A stretch of DNA of 47,751 nt, from positions 1 to 47,751 of the IMG/VR virus record IMGVR_UViG_3300006754_000032; one strand, given 5' to 3'. Made by a program: the position numbers and the translations under genes. This DNA is from a virus. The notes under the pieces were generated by a model. It was not told the origin of the DNA. It saw only the letters and a program-made list of their open reading frames with translations, and made no database searches. This document shows, one piece after another, positions 21,076 to 29,602 of the stretch (the first letter of the stretch is position 1; each line of letters begins with the position of its first letter).

Positions 21076-21974
21076 TATGCTGTTATACTAGATACGGTAG
21101 TATATGGTTTATCTGGCAATGTGCATAAACTTGGAGTTAATACGGTTTCTGTGAGTACTTCACTTCCTTCATAACCTTCAACGTGAAAATCTCTCAGAAA
21201 GAAGTCTTTCGCGCTTAGTGAATATCCACCTGCAGCTGCAGGTGTAGTTGAAGAAATTGGAGTGCTAAATGCAAATCCACAATAGATATTATCTAAATTA
21301 GATAACGTACTATATCTAGACCCCATGTCAATTGCTGTTAGCAGAGTATACGTAGTGGTATTACTATCTCTTGAATCAATATATAGTGTTCTGCCCAAAT
21401 TAACATATCTAAATCGTAATGTTCTATATGTATCAGTAGATATAGTACTAAAACTAGTAGATATAGAAGATAAATGATTATAAGCCAATACATTATGTAA
21501 ATAGTCACGAACTACAATTGACTCTCTTAATAGCTGATTCGGCTTTACACCTGGACGATCGTCTCTCCCAGTTAATGCATAACGCCCGGTTGAATCAAAA
21601 CCAACCTTTACTAACATACCGCTTAATACAGCACCTTCTAGAAGAACTGTAGAATCGCCTTCAGTCTTTAATACTTCTGGTGTTTCCGTTAATAACGCAT
21701 GCGCAGATAATACAAATTCAGGGTCCTGATCACCGAGATATTGCCCAGGTAGAGTAGATATTGGTTGTACGAGATTTGTTAAAAAGGTTGAAAATCCTAG
21801 TTCATAGTTATGAAATTGAGCTGTTGAGCCAAAACTTGTACTAGGTAATTTATACTGAAAGGACCACGTAATATCATAATTCGAATTAAACGCTTTTTTA
21901 GACTCAACAAACGTATAATACCTTGCTAAAGAAGGTAATGATATATCAGACGGAAATCCTGCTAATGCTGCCAT
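21075..21974 (-). CDS. virion-associated protein with probable beta-sandwich (lectin-like) fold, 299 aa
   Basis: No named family. The sequence is dominated by strands with the rhythm of a legume-lectin/glucanase sandwich: ITWSFQYKLPSTSFG (~36-50), YELGFSTFLTNLV (~57-69), GMLVKVGFDSTGRYAL (~119-134), LRFRYVNLGRTLYIDSRDS (~186-204) and NIYCGFAFSTPI (~229-240). Calcium-binding or sugar-contact residues cannot be assigned. It is the last gene before the mucin-like fibre and overlaps its start by one base, so the two are coupled and may form one appendage. A late-type box lies 5 nt before the ATG. Confidence 0.78.
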   Translation of the reverse strand: MAALAGFPSDISLPSLARYYTFVESKKAFNSNYDITWSFQYKLPSTSFGSTAQFHNYELGFSTFLTNLVQPISTLPGQYLGDQDPEFVLSAHALLTETPEVLKTEGDSTVLLEGAVLSGMLVKVGFDSTGRYALTGRDDRPGVKPNQLLRESIVVRDYLHNVLAYNHLSSISTSFSTISTDTYRTLRFRYVNLGRTLYIDSRDSNTTTYTLLTAIDMGSRYSTLSNLDNIYCGFAFSTPISSTTPAAAGGYSLSAKDFFLRDFHVEGYEGSEVLTETVLTPSLCTLPDKPYTTVSSITA

Positions 21975-21979
21975 ATATA

Positions 21980-21987
21980 TATTTAAT
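21980..21987 (-). promoter_or_regulatory. late-type box of the beta-sandwich protein
   Basis: ATTAAATA on the minus strand ends 5 nt before the ATG at 21974. It could drive the distal fibre and glycosyltransferase genes as a unit separate from the upstream fibre operon. Confidence 0.5.
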
Positions 21988-21996
21988 TACTCATTC

Positions 21997-22203
21997 CTAT
22001 ATAAAAAGACAGGTTAGAGAATTTGTTTTCTTAATCTGCGTCTTGAATGCTAAATCATATCCAAGTTTCCCTAATTCTATGTATAAAGTCTTAAAATGTT
22101 TAAAAGGGACATTAAGAAGAACACTATCCAACTCGCTATCATATATAACGTAGTCGGAAAACTCTTCACAGAGTGCACCAGCTCTGCAAAAACTTGCATT
22201 CAT
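21997..22203 (-). CDS. small hypothetical protein, 68 aa
   Basis: Unrecognised. It carries three cysteines (FCRAGALCEEF and a C-terminal TCLFI) and a mixed alpha/beta pattern (SDYVIYDSELDSVLLNVPFKHFKTLYIELGKLGYDLAF). It lies between fibre genes and has an AATAAATA box 5 nt before its ATG, enclosed in an inverted repeat. Small proteins in fibre clusters can be assembly chaperones (as T4 gp38 or gp57A), but there is no sequence evidence for that here. Confidence 0.65.
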   Translation of the reverse strand: MNASFCRAGALCEEFSDYVIYDSELDSVLLNVPFKHFKTLYIELGKLGYDLAFKTQIKKTNSLTCLFI

Positions 22204-22233
22204 ACAAGTATTTATTCATTATCGAATACTTGT
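22204..22233 (-). promoter_or_regulatory. late box within a 9-bp inverted repeat
   Basis: AATAAATA (22209-22216, minus strand) overlaps the stop codon of the upstream 55-aa gene. It is bracketed by perfect 9-bp inverted repeats ACAAGTATT/AATACTTGT (22204-22212 and 22225-22233). The start codon at 22203 follows immediately. Confidence 0.55.
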
Positions 22234-22379
22234 ATAATTTTATTAATTTTTTGAATTAAAATAGAATTATCTGCCAGTAGTTGTTCTTGTTGTGCTGTAA
22301 AAGACGTGCAGTTAGTTAATATCTGTTTTAATGAAACAAAATCTTCAAAATCTAGACCTTCAACTATAACCTCTTCCAT
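22212..22379 (-). CDS. very small hypothetical protein, 55 aa
   Basis: An ATG-started frame (MEEVIVEGLDFEDFVSLKQ) of 55 codons fills what would otherwise be a 200-bp gap between fibre genes. The product is acidic at its N-terminus and then helical with heptad-like hydrophobics (LLADNSILIQKINKIIQVF), suggesting a short coiled coil. No late box is seen in front of it, so it is probably read through from the upstream collar-type fibre gene 32 nt away. It may be a fibre trimerisation or assembly helper, by position only. Confidence 0.6.
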   Translation of the reverse strand: MEEVIVEGLDFEDFVSLKQILTNCTSFTAQQEQLLADNSILIQKINKIIQVFDNE

Positions 22380-22411
22380 ACTGTAGTTATATTATTAGTA
22401 CTATAAAGCAA

Positions 22412-24070
22412 CTAGTTCCATTCAAACACTACAATTCCAGTGGTAGGTACAGGCCCGGATGGTTTTTTACTATGTGATCCTTGACCACCGCCATATGCTG
22501 GACTGTTACCGTAAAAACCTGAACCACCCACTCCTTCTTCTTCGCCACTATCGTCTGTATCTACATAACCGACGCCACCTACTAACGATATTGTTTCTGT
22601 TGGTAAATAAAGACTGTCAGCAATAACCGGTGTAGGTGCAGTAGTTGAATTGTACAAACCACCTTTAGCTCTAACTAATGGCGCTGTCGGATATCCGCCG
22701 GGTTCGTATATATAACTAGACTTTCCACTAGTAAACCCTACCGGTGGAGCACCTACAACAACTGGGAATTGTGTACCTGGAGGTGCAGAGAGATAGCCAA
22801 TTGCTGTTGATCCAGCATTACCACTTCTGCCTTTTCCAGGAGAGCCAGATCCAGTTACATAAAACTTAACGTACGAAATGCCATTTGGCATTGTAAATGT
22901 ATGTGTTACACCTTCTGCATTAAAAATTCGAATTCCGGGCTGAGGTCTTGTTATTTGTATTGTACCGCTAAGTGGGTTAAAAGAAGCATCAGTTTTATTT
23001 TCCGTTACACCTGATCCTGATGTAATAGTCGCAGATAGGTTTTTCCCGACAGTTAATGTAGGGCTAGTTACACCTCCAAAGGCTTTAATAATAAACGACA
23101 TTCCTATAGCAGAAACACCAGGGCTGCTTGAATGAGCTGTTGTTACCCCTACTAATGTACTGTTAGCAGGCGATGATCCCTCCATCCATCCATATAATGC
23201 AGTACTACTCAGATTTGGAAGAGTAAATGTATTGGCAGAAAAATCTCTTCCATATTTGCCGCCTGTTGCAGTAAGAAGTTCTGAATACGTTACAGCATCA
23301 ACAGCCTGCCCATTACAATTTAACCAACCATACGGCGCAGCTGATATCGGACACGCATACGGCATAATAGTTCCAATTGGAACCAAAGCCGCTGTAGTTG
23401 GAGCTACCGGTGAATATACTATTTGAGGTACTTGCCAAGCAAGTTGAGCCTGCCCTGCGCCATCCGTTGAACTGTAACCTAGGAATGTTTTAGCTTGCGG
23501 TGATGTTGCTGGAAAAGTATAATCGATTGAGTTAACTTTTAACTTTGATGGTAACGAAAGATAACTGGTAAGACCTGAGTCCCTTTGAATTATACCGTCT
23601 ATGCTAATTCTAGAACTTAATGCTACCTTATTAGACCCATCAAGAGTTAATGAGCTTCCTAATGCATTAGTAGATATATTTCCTGCGGATAATGTACCAA
23701 CAGTAATTTGATTAGCCGCGTTAATACTAATTGTTGTATCTCCGGCGCTTATTAAATTCGATACTGTTACCCAGTCTGAAGCTGCAGCTCCTGTACCGGT
23801 AACACATACTTTTATTTCATGGTTATCTGAATCATAACCATAGTCTCCAGTTAATACAGGTGCTAAAGTAGTTAAATTAGCTGCTCGCCCGGCCCACTTG
23901 TTTCCAACAATTACCCCACCTTTTGTTGTACCATCACCGACAAATAATCTCACCGTATCAGTCGTCATCCCAAGCTCACCAGTCTCGAGGGTAATTTGTT
24001 GTCGATCATAATTAGTCCCTCTCCTAACAAGGAGCTTTAACAAGGTATTTTCTAAAATTTCTATGGCCAT
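22412..24070 (-). CDS. tail fibre protein: Mtd_N-like domain + phage tail collar domain, 552 aa
   Basis: The N-terminal ~55 residues (LKLLVRRGTNYDRQQ ... ETGELGMTTDTVRLFVGDG) match the Mtd N-terminal type repeat domain that anchors many fibres (RRGT...GELG...LFVGDGTT.GG). The middle shows trimeric fibre-like strand repeats. A tail collar domain follows at about 228-295 (VPIGTIMPYACP; GWLNCNGQAVDAVTYSELL; FTLPNLSS). The C-terminal ~170 residues are Gly/Pro-rich, with GSGSPGKGRSGNAG and GGSGFYGNSPAYGGGQG, a probable host-binding polyglycine-type tip. It is a paralogue of the next gene upstream in the operon. A late-type box ACTAAATA lies 9 nt before the ATG. Confidence 0.88.
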   Translation of the reverse strand: MAIEILENTLLKLLVRRGTNYDRQQITLETGELGMTTDTVRLFVGDGTTKGGVIVGNKWAGRAANLTTLAPVLTGDYGYDSDNHEIKVCVTGTGAAASDWVTVSNLISAGDTTISINAANQITVGTLSAGNISTNALGSSLTLDGSNKVALSSRISIDGIIQRDSGLTSYLSLPSKLKVNSIDYTFPATSPQAKTFLGYSSTDGAGQAQLAWQVPQIVYSPVAPTTAALVPIGTIMPYACPISAAPYGWLNCNGQAVDAVTYSELLTATGGKYGRDFSANTFTLPNLSSTALYGWMEGSSPANSTLVGVTTAHSSSPGVSAIGMSFIIKAFGGVTSPTLTVGKNLSATITSGSGVTENKTDASFNPLSGTIQITRPQPGIRIFNAEGVTHTFTMPNGISYVKFYVTGSGSPGKGRSGNAGSTAIGYLSAPPGTQFPVVVGAPPVGFTSGKSSYIYEPGGYPTAPLVRAKGGLYNSTTAPTPVIADSLYLPTETISLVGGVGYVDTDDSGEEEGVGGSGFYGNSPAYGGGQGSHSKKPSGPVPTTGIVVFEWN

Positions 24071-24079
24071 ATGTTTTAA

Positions 24080-24087
24080 TATTTAGT
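24080..24087 (-). promoter_or_regulatory. late-type box of the 552-aa fibre gene
   Basis: ACTAAATA on the minus strand, 9 nt before the ATG at 24070, overlapping the 3' end of the upstream fibre gene. The distance is the longest of the set. Confidence 0.4.
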
Positions 24088-25630
24088 AGCTAAAAACAGG
24101 TATTGCAAATCTATCAAACGTTTCAGTACTCTCTTCACTTCGTACGTCGCCGGATAACGCCATTGTAATAAATCCTGCAGAACTTAATTTAATATTATTT
24201 CCGGCTGAAGTTAGTCCTTCACATATTTGCTGTGAATATTTACCACCGAAATTATTTTCAACCTGGTTAGGAGCTCCATTAAAGATATTTAAAACAGGAT
24301 CTTCAGCGTATTTTATAATAAAGTTAACACCTGAAGCACTTAAAGTTGTGCCTGGTGTTGGACCAGATAGACTACCATCAGTAGCACTTAAATATAAGGT
24401 TTGTGTACCGGTTGTAATAGCGCCGTTAGCACCATATAATAAAACATCACCACCGGTGAGGTTTGGTACTTTAAAGTCGGTCATATTTGCACCGCCGTAA
24501 GTAGTTCCGATCTTATCAAATAATTGTCTATATTCCGGTCGAGCTGTTGCGTTAAGACTGTGTCCGTTGCATAATAAATACCCAGCTGGGGGGAGTGTAA
24601 ACGCTTGTGCATGTGGTAGTATCGAACCGATCGGAACACCGTCACCCGCTCCACTACCTGAAAGACCGGTAGCAGTAATGACATCAAATACAGAGCTTTT
24701 AATTTCAGTAATTAATCCTTTGTTCGTGTCTAAGAAAGGCATCTCCATAAAGGCAGATGTAGCTCCATTTAATGTTACTGTACCGTTGTCATTTGTAATA
24801 AGTGCACCATCAACTGACTGTAATACAGCTTCTAATTTATTTGTTGCTGTGTTTACTTGTAATCCGCCGCCTAACCTACCATCTGTTGTTGAGGTACCAT
24901 CTCCAGGTCCGGCCCATGATGAAATACTAACATTCATCGCCCCAACATCTTTGAGCTCTAATTTATTATTAGTATCAAATTTAAATTGCTGCTCATTAAT
25001 ACTTAAAGCTAATTCTTCACCATCCCCACCCTTTAATCCGCTAGATGCTGGAAATAAGGCCTTTATCTCTCTTTTAGTTATAGAGTTTTGCTTTGGTGTT
25101 AATCTCCCGTCTTTACCAGGCGCGCTAGATAACTGTAAATAATCAGTGTTAAATGCAACATTTACATTACCATTAACAGCAGATAATAGAGCATCCCCAA
25201 AAAACGTTCCACCTAAATATTCTGCATCAATTGCGTTTTTTGATAGCGTAAGCTTATTATTGGTATCAAATTCGAGGAATGCACCATCTGGAACTGATCC
25301 TATATAACTCCACCCTGATAAAGTGTTTGTATATGCCCTCCCGGTTGCCGATGCGCCGGAGAGTATATATAGCTTGTTTTTCGCGTAACCAATATCACCA
25401 ACCTGTAAATATGGTGACTCACTAACCGCTGGGCCTAAACTAGCATCAGCAGCAAAAGGACCCACATTTACGTTACCAGCTACCTTACCACCGTAAGTAG
25501 CCCCATCACCGACAAATAGTCTTTTTGAATCTAGGGTATAACCTACTTCACCTTGATCCAATACGATCTCCTTTCGTTGGTCATCAGTACCTCTCCTAAC
25601 TTTTAATTTTACTATAGTAATATTTGCCAT
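24083..25630 (-). CDS. tail fibre protein: Mtd_N-like domain + phage tail collar domain, 515 aa
   Basis: Same architecture as the downstream 552-residue fibre. It has the N-terminal anchor VKLKVRRGTDDQRKE ... LDQGEVGYTLDSKRLFVGDG (5-45), long fibre-like middle repeats with recurring FDTNNKL units (three copies: LEFDTNNKLTLSK, FKFDTNNKLELKD and similar), and a collar domain at about 335-400 (VPIGSILPHAQAF; GYLLCNGHSLNATARPEYRQL; FKVPNLTGG). The C-terminus is not glycine-rich here but ends in ordinary beta sequence. The two genes probably arose by duplication with tip divergence. It is separated by 4 nt from the Gp10-like gene upstream, so co-transcribed. Confidence 0.88.
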   Translation of the reverse strand: MANITIVKLKVRRGTDDQRKEIVLDQGEVGYTLDSKRLFVGDGATYGGKVAGNVNVGPFAADASLGPAVSESPYLQVGDIGYAKNKLYILSGASATGRAYTNTLSGWSYIGSVPDGAFLEFDTNNKLTLSKNAIDAEYLGGTFFGDALLSAVNGNVNVAFNTDYLQLSSAPGKDGRLTPKQNSITKREIKALFPASSGLKGGDGEELALSINEQQFKFDTNNKLELKDVGAMNVSISSWAGPGDGTSTTDGRLGGGLQVNTATNKLEAVLQSVDGALITNDNGTVTLNGATSAFMEMPFLDTNKGLITEIKSSVFDVITATGLSGSGAGDGVPIGSILPHAQAFTLPPAGYLLCNGHSLNATARPEYRQLFDKIGTTYGGANMTDFKVPNLTGGDVLLYGANGAITTGTQTLYLSATDGSLSGPTPGTTLSASGVNFIIKYAEDPVLNIFNGAPNQVENNFGGKYSQQICEGLTSAGNNIKLSSAGFITMALSGDVRSEESTETFDRFAIPVFSY

Positions 25631-25634
25631 AATT

Positions 25635-26717
25635 TTATGCTATTCGTCGCCATACGTACGCACCATACGACGGCGGAATGTTATTGTGTTTTGTTCCATC
25701 ACCTACAGCTGTAGACGGCTTAATATTAGATGCTCCTTCATTTACAACTACTTGTTCATCTCCTTTTGTTACCACTGTTGCTGAACTTTCATTAGTAGCT
25801 AATTCCCCAGCTGTAGCCTGGCCTAAATCAACAGCACCTAACTCCCTACAAAATGTATATGCATCAAAATCCCATTGCGCTCCAGCCCCTCCAGGAAATT
25901 CACTTGCCACAAACCGTGTTTCACCGTTCCATAATCCAATCATTTCCTTATAACCATAATCCGGATTTTCTAGGTACGCGGCCCTTTGAATTGCAGAATA
26001 AGTAGCAGCAGATCCTAGTAAGAAATTAAGATCTAATGTTCTTCTTATAACATCCTGTGGGTCGCTAGGGTTATTTGTTCTGTTTCCAAAATCGTTATTC
26101 CAATTCCATCCACTAGCAGCTCCAAGTTGATTTCTTCGCCTCTGCTGCTGTGCCCATGCTTGTGTTGAATTTGTTGTACCAGCGCCAGTAGCAACAAAAA
26201 CTTGCCCGTTACCTACATTAGAACCGGTCGCGACAAAAACATCATCAGCTCCAACATTAGTGTCGTGCCTATGCGGCGGTAAGTTTGCAATAGTAAGTTC
26301 TGTCATATACTCACCAGCTAGATTTCCAGATTCTTCTGTGTTTTCGTAATCAGTACAAAATTTTCTAAAATCGTTATTTTTATCCGTAAAATCTCCAACA
26401 CCTACTAAAAATCTACCCTGTGCAATTTGCTCCCAAGTAGTCCCTGCTATTCTTGTTTGTGGGTTAACGTTATCTAGAGTTAATTGTATACACCCGACAG
26501 GAAAAAATGCTGTTAACCATTCTGTAGGGTTTTCAGCAAACCCTTCCGGGTATATGTAATTATTAATTACTACTCTATTACCACTTAATTGTAACCCGGT
26601 AGAATTACCAGCTCCATCAAACACTTGATTTAACGAGTCTCCTAGCTCTGACCCACTTAAATGGAGCAAAGAAGTATAAAAATCAGATATAAATTGATTT
26701 GTTAAACTCTCCGGCAT
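25635..26717 (-). CDS. Gp10-C-terminal-like fibre/baseplate protein, 360 aa
   Basis: Contains the conserved module of T4 gp10 C-terminal/collar-like proteins: AFFPVGCIQLTLDNVNPQTRIAGTTWEQIAQGRFLVGVG (~91-128), then LAGEYMTELTIANLPPHRHDT (~152-171) with the His-rich turn, and the end NNIPPSYGAYVWRRIA. The N-terminus (ESLTNQFISDFYTSLLHLSG) is shared with the 945-residue protein next to it, suggesting that both dock on the same baseplate partner. A CATAAATA late box lies 8 nt before the ATG. It is probably a short fibre or connector rather than a receptor-binding tip. Confidence 0.85.
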   Translation of the reverse strand: MPESLTNQFISDFYTSLLHLSGSELGDSLNQVFDGAGNSTGLQLSGNRVVINNYIYPEGFAENPTEWLTAFFPVGCIQLTLDNVNPQTRIAGTTWEQIAQGRFLVGVGDFTDKNNDFRKFCTDYENTEESGNLAGEYMTELTIANLPPHRHDTNVGADDVFVATGSNVGNGQVFVATGAGTTNSTQAWAQQQRRRNQLGAASGWNWNNDFGNRTNNPSDPQDVIRRTLDLNFLLGSAATYSAIQRAAYLENPDYGYKEMIGLWNGETRFVASEFPGGAGAQWDFDAYTFCRELGAVDLGQATAGELATNESSATVVTKGDEQVVVNEGASNIKPSTAVGDGTKHNNIPPSYGAYVWRRIA

Positions 26718-26725
26718 ATTACTAT

Positions 26726-26733
26726 TATTTATG
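26726..26733 (-). promoter_or_regulatory. late promoter box CATAAATA
   Basis: Minus-strand CATAAATA, 8 nt before the ATG at 26717, lying in the 32-bp gap between the two Gp10-like genes. Confidence 0.6.
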
Positions 26734-26749
26734 TCACAATTTGAAAATA

Positions 26750-29587
26750 CTATCCAATGTTGACATTTCCTTCCGTTTGACCGTATATTATACCACCAAC
26801 AATTCTAACACCACTACCGCCTCTAACTCTTATTGAATAACCGCCTTTGCCGCCTTTATAAGTATCCCCGGATTGCGTTGTAGACCCGCCTGGCGCGCCC
26901 CAACCGCCGCCACCTGCACTAAATCTATTATACCAGCGACGGTTTGCGATTGAAGGGTAGCCCGATCCAGACCTATTTGTTGTTTGTACAGGGTATTTTT
27001 GAAAAACACCAGGTAGGCTTCCAGATCCACCTCTAACGAGTCCAGATCTATGATTATAGCCATCCCATCCCGTGGGTGATACATATGAAATGCCGTTATA
27101 TATTAAATCGCTTCCACCACCCGGTTTATTAATTCGAGCGGCGACATAAGGTAAACCTGGCGCGCCACCTACTATGCCGTTTGCTCTCCAGTGAGGCCCT
27201 ACATGAAACCGCGGCCCGCGGCCGAAGAAATTGCCATATTTTCTATTTGACGTTAGCGTATACCCAGAGAGCCACCCGTAGTATGGCTCACTACGATTAT
27301 AAGCTGTAATATATGTTTCAATACAACGTCTACTCAGGCGTCTTCCAGTACATGCTATATCTACCGATCCATTTTCACCTGGAGGTATATTACTCCACGC
27401 CGGCCCGCTTTCACGACCTTCTTTTAAATTACCACTTAAATCTAGTGCACCAAATTCAGCACCAAAAATACCGCCTGTCCCTCCACCATATGCTGTAGGT
27501 GTTAGTATGCGACCCCCACCGCCTCCAGTGCCTTGAGGATTTACCCCTCTCCACTCCCTACCACCAGCTCCGGAGCCACCAGCTTCACCACCAATTCCAG
27601 GTAATAGTACGTAAAGTGGTCCCCACCCAACAGTAACAATATCACCAGCTCGTTTAAATTGTTGTAAAGAATGCGCACTAACAACTGGGCTAAAGAAACG
27701 ACCAGCGCCGCCGGGTTCACCCGGAGCGCCGCCTGCGCCACCGCCGGCCGTAGTTGGTGCATTGACCTCTTTCCATCTATCAACAACACCTAAATGCCCA
27801 TCACCATCGTTAGTATAAAGAGATCGACCTATACCGTGGATTGGGCTAGTACCGCCCCAGCCTCCACCGGCCCCTCCTCCTCCACCAGACTTATCTCCAT
27901 CATATGCGCTTGCTCCGCCTCCTCCACCACCACTTATACCACCTTGTGTGTTGTCAATTATAATTTCAGAATTACCAGTAACCAGTATAGCATCTCCACC
28001 ATCTTGTCCAGATCGATTAATACTCCAATAGCTACCTCCATTACCACCTCTACCCATAATGAACCCTTTATTTATTAACTCTAAACCACCAGGAAAATGA
28101 TCTACGATCATTGCTGGTACCTTATCGTCACTTGGGTCGTCTGAATATATATAAACACCATTATCGATAATTACTCTACATTTAGACTGCCCATCCCACC
28201 CGTTATCTGTAGCCCACTTATTTAAATTAAATACCTTATTTTTAGTAGATATTTTGTTACTAGAAATAGTTAACTGATATGGTAGATTATCACCCGGTCT
28301 TTGGTCTGGTGATAAATTATCATGATAATTAAGAGGTACACGTTTCCAAAAGTAAACCGGGAAATTAGGTGGTATATTATTATGTCTTACAGATTGACCA
28401 GTAGTTGTCGATTGTACAACTTTTGAACTAGGTACTAAACCGTAATATAAATTCTCACCGGCTACTGCTTGCCCTACCGTGGCGTTTAACTCTTTTAATC
28501 GGTTAACCCCATCAAGAGCTTTAGCTGCCTCATCCAGTCCTAATATATCGATAATAAAATCACGCGCTTTAATTAATTCTCTATCCGGAAACCTACCTGG
28601 ATGGACTCTATCTGAGGATCTTGGGTCATAAAAAGACCGGTCTATGTAGTATTCTACGCCATTGTATTCCCATTTTACACCAACCGGTCTAGGACTAGAT
28701 CCAATAAATTTACCAGACACATTTAAAATACCACCCCACCCTGGGCCTCCAGCGGCCGGTGGAGCCCATCCTGCTAAAGTTTGATTTCCAAACCTAGGAT
28801 TAAAATCAGCATCAGTATATACTTTACCGGTTTTATGATTTTCTCTAATTATAAAATCTCTGTAGTGTTCAGTATCACCGTATGCAGTATTGTATTGAAA
28901 CGCTTCAATTACATTACTATCTAAGTACCGCTGGTCATCTGTTACTAGCTGCTGCGGGTTTAAAGTGTCACCAAAATAAAATATAAATGCTACATTCGTT
29001 CCTTCGCCCTGACTTTGCTCTGGTACTGCCTCTGTTTTAATATCAGTTGTGTGAGTATGCGTAGGTAGGTCTTCAGCATCAACACCAGCTCTAAATTCAC
29101 CAGCTAGATCTCCGTTTTCTAATCCTGCACCTGTTCTTTCTTTATTACCAGCAGTAAAAGTAAAACTATTATTATTTTTATCAGTACCGGTTCCTACACC
29201 AACAGGAAATAACCCTTGTGACTCTAAAACCCACTTTGTTCCTGCTATTTTAATTCCAGGGTTTTTAAAATCAGTAGTTAGGATTATACTATTAATTGGA
29301 AAAAAAGCATCTAACCACTCTTTTTGATATGACCAACCTTCAGGTTTGATATAGTTATTCACTACAACCCTATCACCGAGAGAGCTTAAAGATAGACCAG
29401 TTGTGCCCCCGGCGCCATCATATATTTGAGCTACACCAGGCTCTGGTGTAAACACATTATAAGGACCTGCTGTGGACCATAGCTCTGTTACAGTATTAGT
29501 TAACCAAGAAGCAATACTACCACCACTTACATGTAAAAGTGATGTGTATTGATCTGCTATACGTTGTTGTGAAAGACTGTCCGACAT
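26750..29587 (-). CDS. Gp10-like module fused to glycine-rich receptor-binding tip, 945 aa
   Basis: Residues 1-20 resemble the N-terminus of the 360-residue neighbour. A Gp10-type module lies at ~95-185 (DAFFPINSIILTTDF; GLFPVGVGTGTDKN; DLPTHTHTTDI), closing at ~405-420 with NNIPPNFPVYFWKRV. The following domain (~450-560) has IIDNGVYIYSDD and LINKGFIMGRGGNGG, typical of tail-tip proteins. Then come several polyglycine stretches (GGGGGGASAYDG; GGGGAGGGWGG; GGGGWGAPGG), consistent with a polyglycine-II sandwich like that of T4-type Gp38 adhesins, where loops bind the receptor. It is the best candidate for a host-range determinant in this window. A late box lies 7 nt before the ATG. Confidence 0.87.
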   Translation of the reverse strand: MSDSLSQQRIADQYTSLLHVSGGSIASWLTNTVTELWSTAGPYNVFTPEPGVAQIYDGAGGTTGLSLSSLGDRVVVNNYIKPEGWSYQKEWLDAFFPINSIILTTDFKNPGIKIAGTKWVLESQGLFPVGVGTGTDKNNNSFTFTAGNKERTGAGLENGDLAGEFRAGVDAEDLPTHTHTTDIKTEAVPEQSQGEGTNVAFIFYFGDTLNPQQLVTDDQRYLDSNVIEAFQYNTAYGDTEHYRDFIIRENHKTGKVYTDADFNPRFGNQTLAGWAPPAAGGPGWGGILNVSGKFIGSSPRPVGVKWEYNGVEYYIDRSFYDPRSSDRVHPGRFPDRELIKARDFIIDILGLDEAAKALDGVNRLKELNATVGQAVAGENLYYGLVPSSKVVQSTTTGQSVRHNNIPPNFPVYFWKRVPLNYHDNLSPDQRPGDNLPYQLTISSNKISTKNKVFNLNKWATDNGWDGQSKCRVIIDNGVYIYSDDPSDDKVPAMIVDHFPGGLELINKGFIMGRGGNGGSYWSINRSGQDGGDAILVTGNSEIIIDNTQGGISGGGGGGASAYDGDKSGGGGGAGGGWGGTSPIHGIGRSLYTNDGDGHLGVVDRWKEVNAPTTAGGGAGGAPGEPGGAGRFFSPVVSAHSLQQFKRAGDIVTVGWGPLYVLLPGIGGEAGGSGAGGREWRGVNPQGTGGGGGRILTPTAYGGGTGGIFGAEFGALDLSGNLKEGRESGPAWSNIPPGENGSVDIACTGRRLSRRCIETYITAYNRSEPYYGWLSGYTLTSNRKYGNFFGRGPRFHVGPHWRANGIVGGAPGLPYVAARINKPGGGSDLIYNGISYVSPTGWDGYNHRSGLVRGGSGSLPGVFQKYPVQTTNRSGSGYPSIANRRWYNRFSAGGGGWGAPGGSTTQSGDTYKGGKGGYSIRVRGGSGVRIVGGIIYGQTEGNVNIG

Positions 29588-29594
29588 ACTTATA

Positions 29595-29602
29595 TATTTA
29601 TT
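29595..29602 (-). promoter_or_regulatory. late promoter box AATAAATA
   Basis: Minus-strand AATAAATA, 7 nt before the ATG at 29587, directly beside the stop codon of the 708-residue gene. Confidence 0.6.

Noticed and set aside
22412-25630. Diversity-generating retroelement target, suggested by Mtd-type N-terminal domains
   Set aside because: No reverse transcriptase, no template repeat and no C-type lectin variable region were seen; the Mtd_N domain alone is common in fibres.
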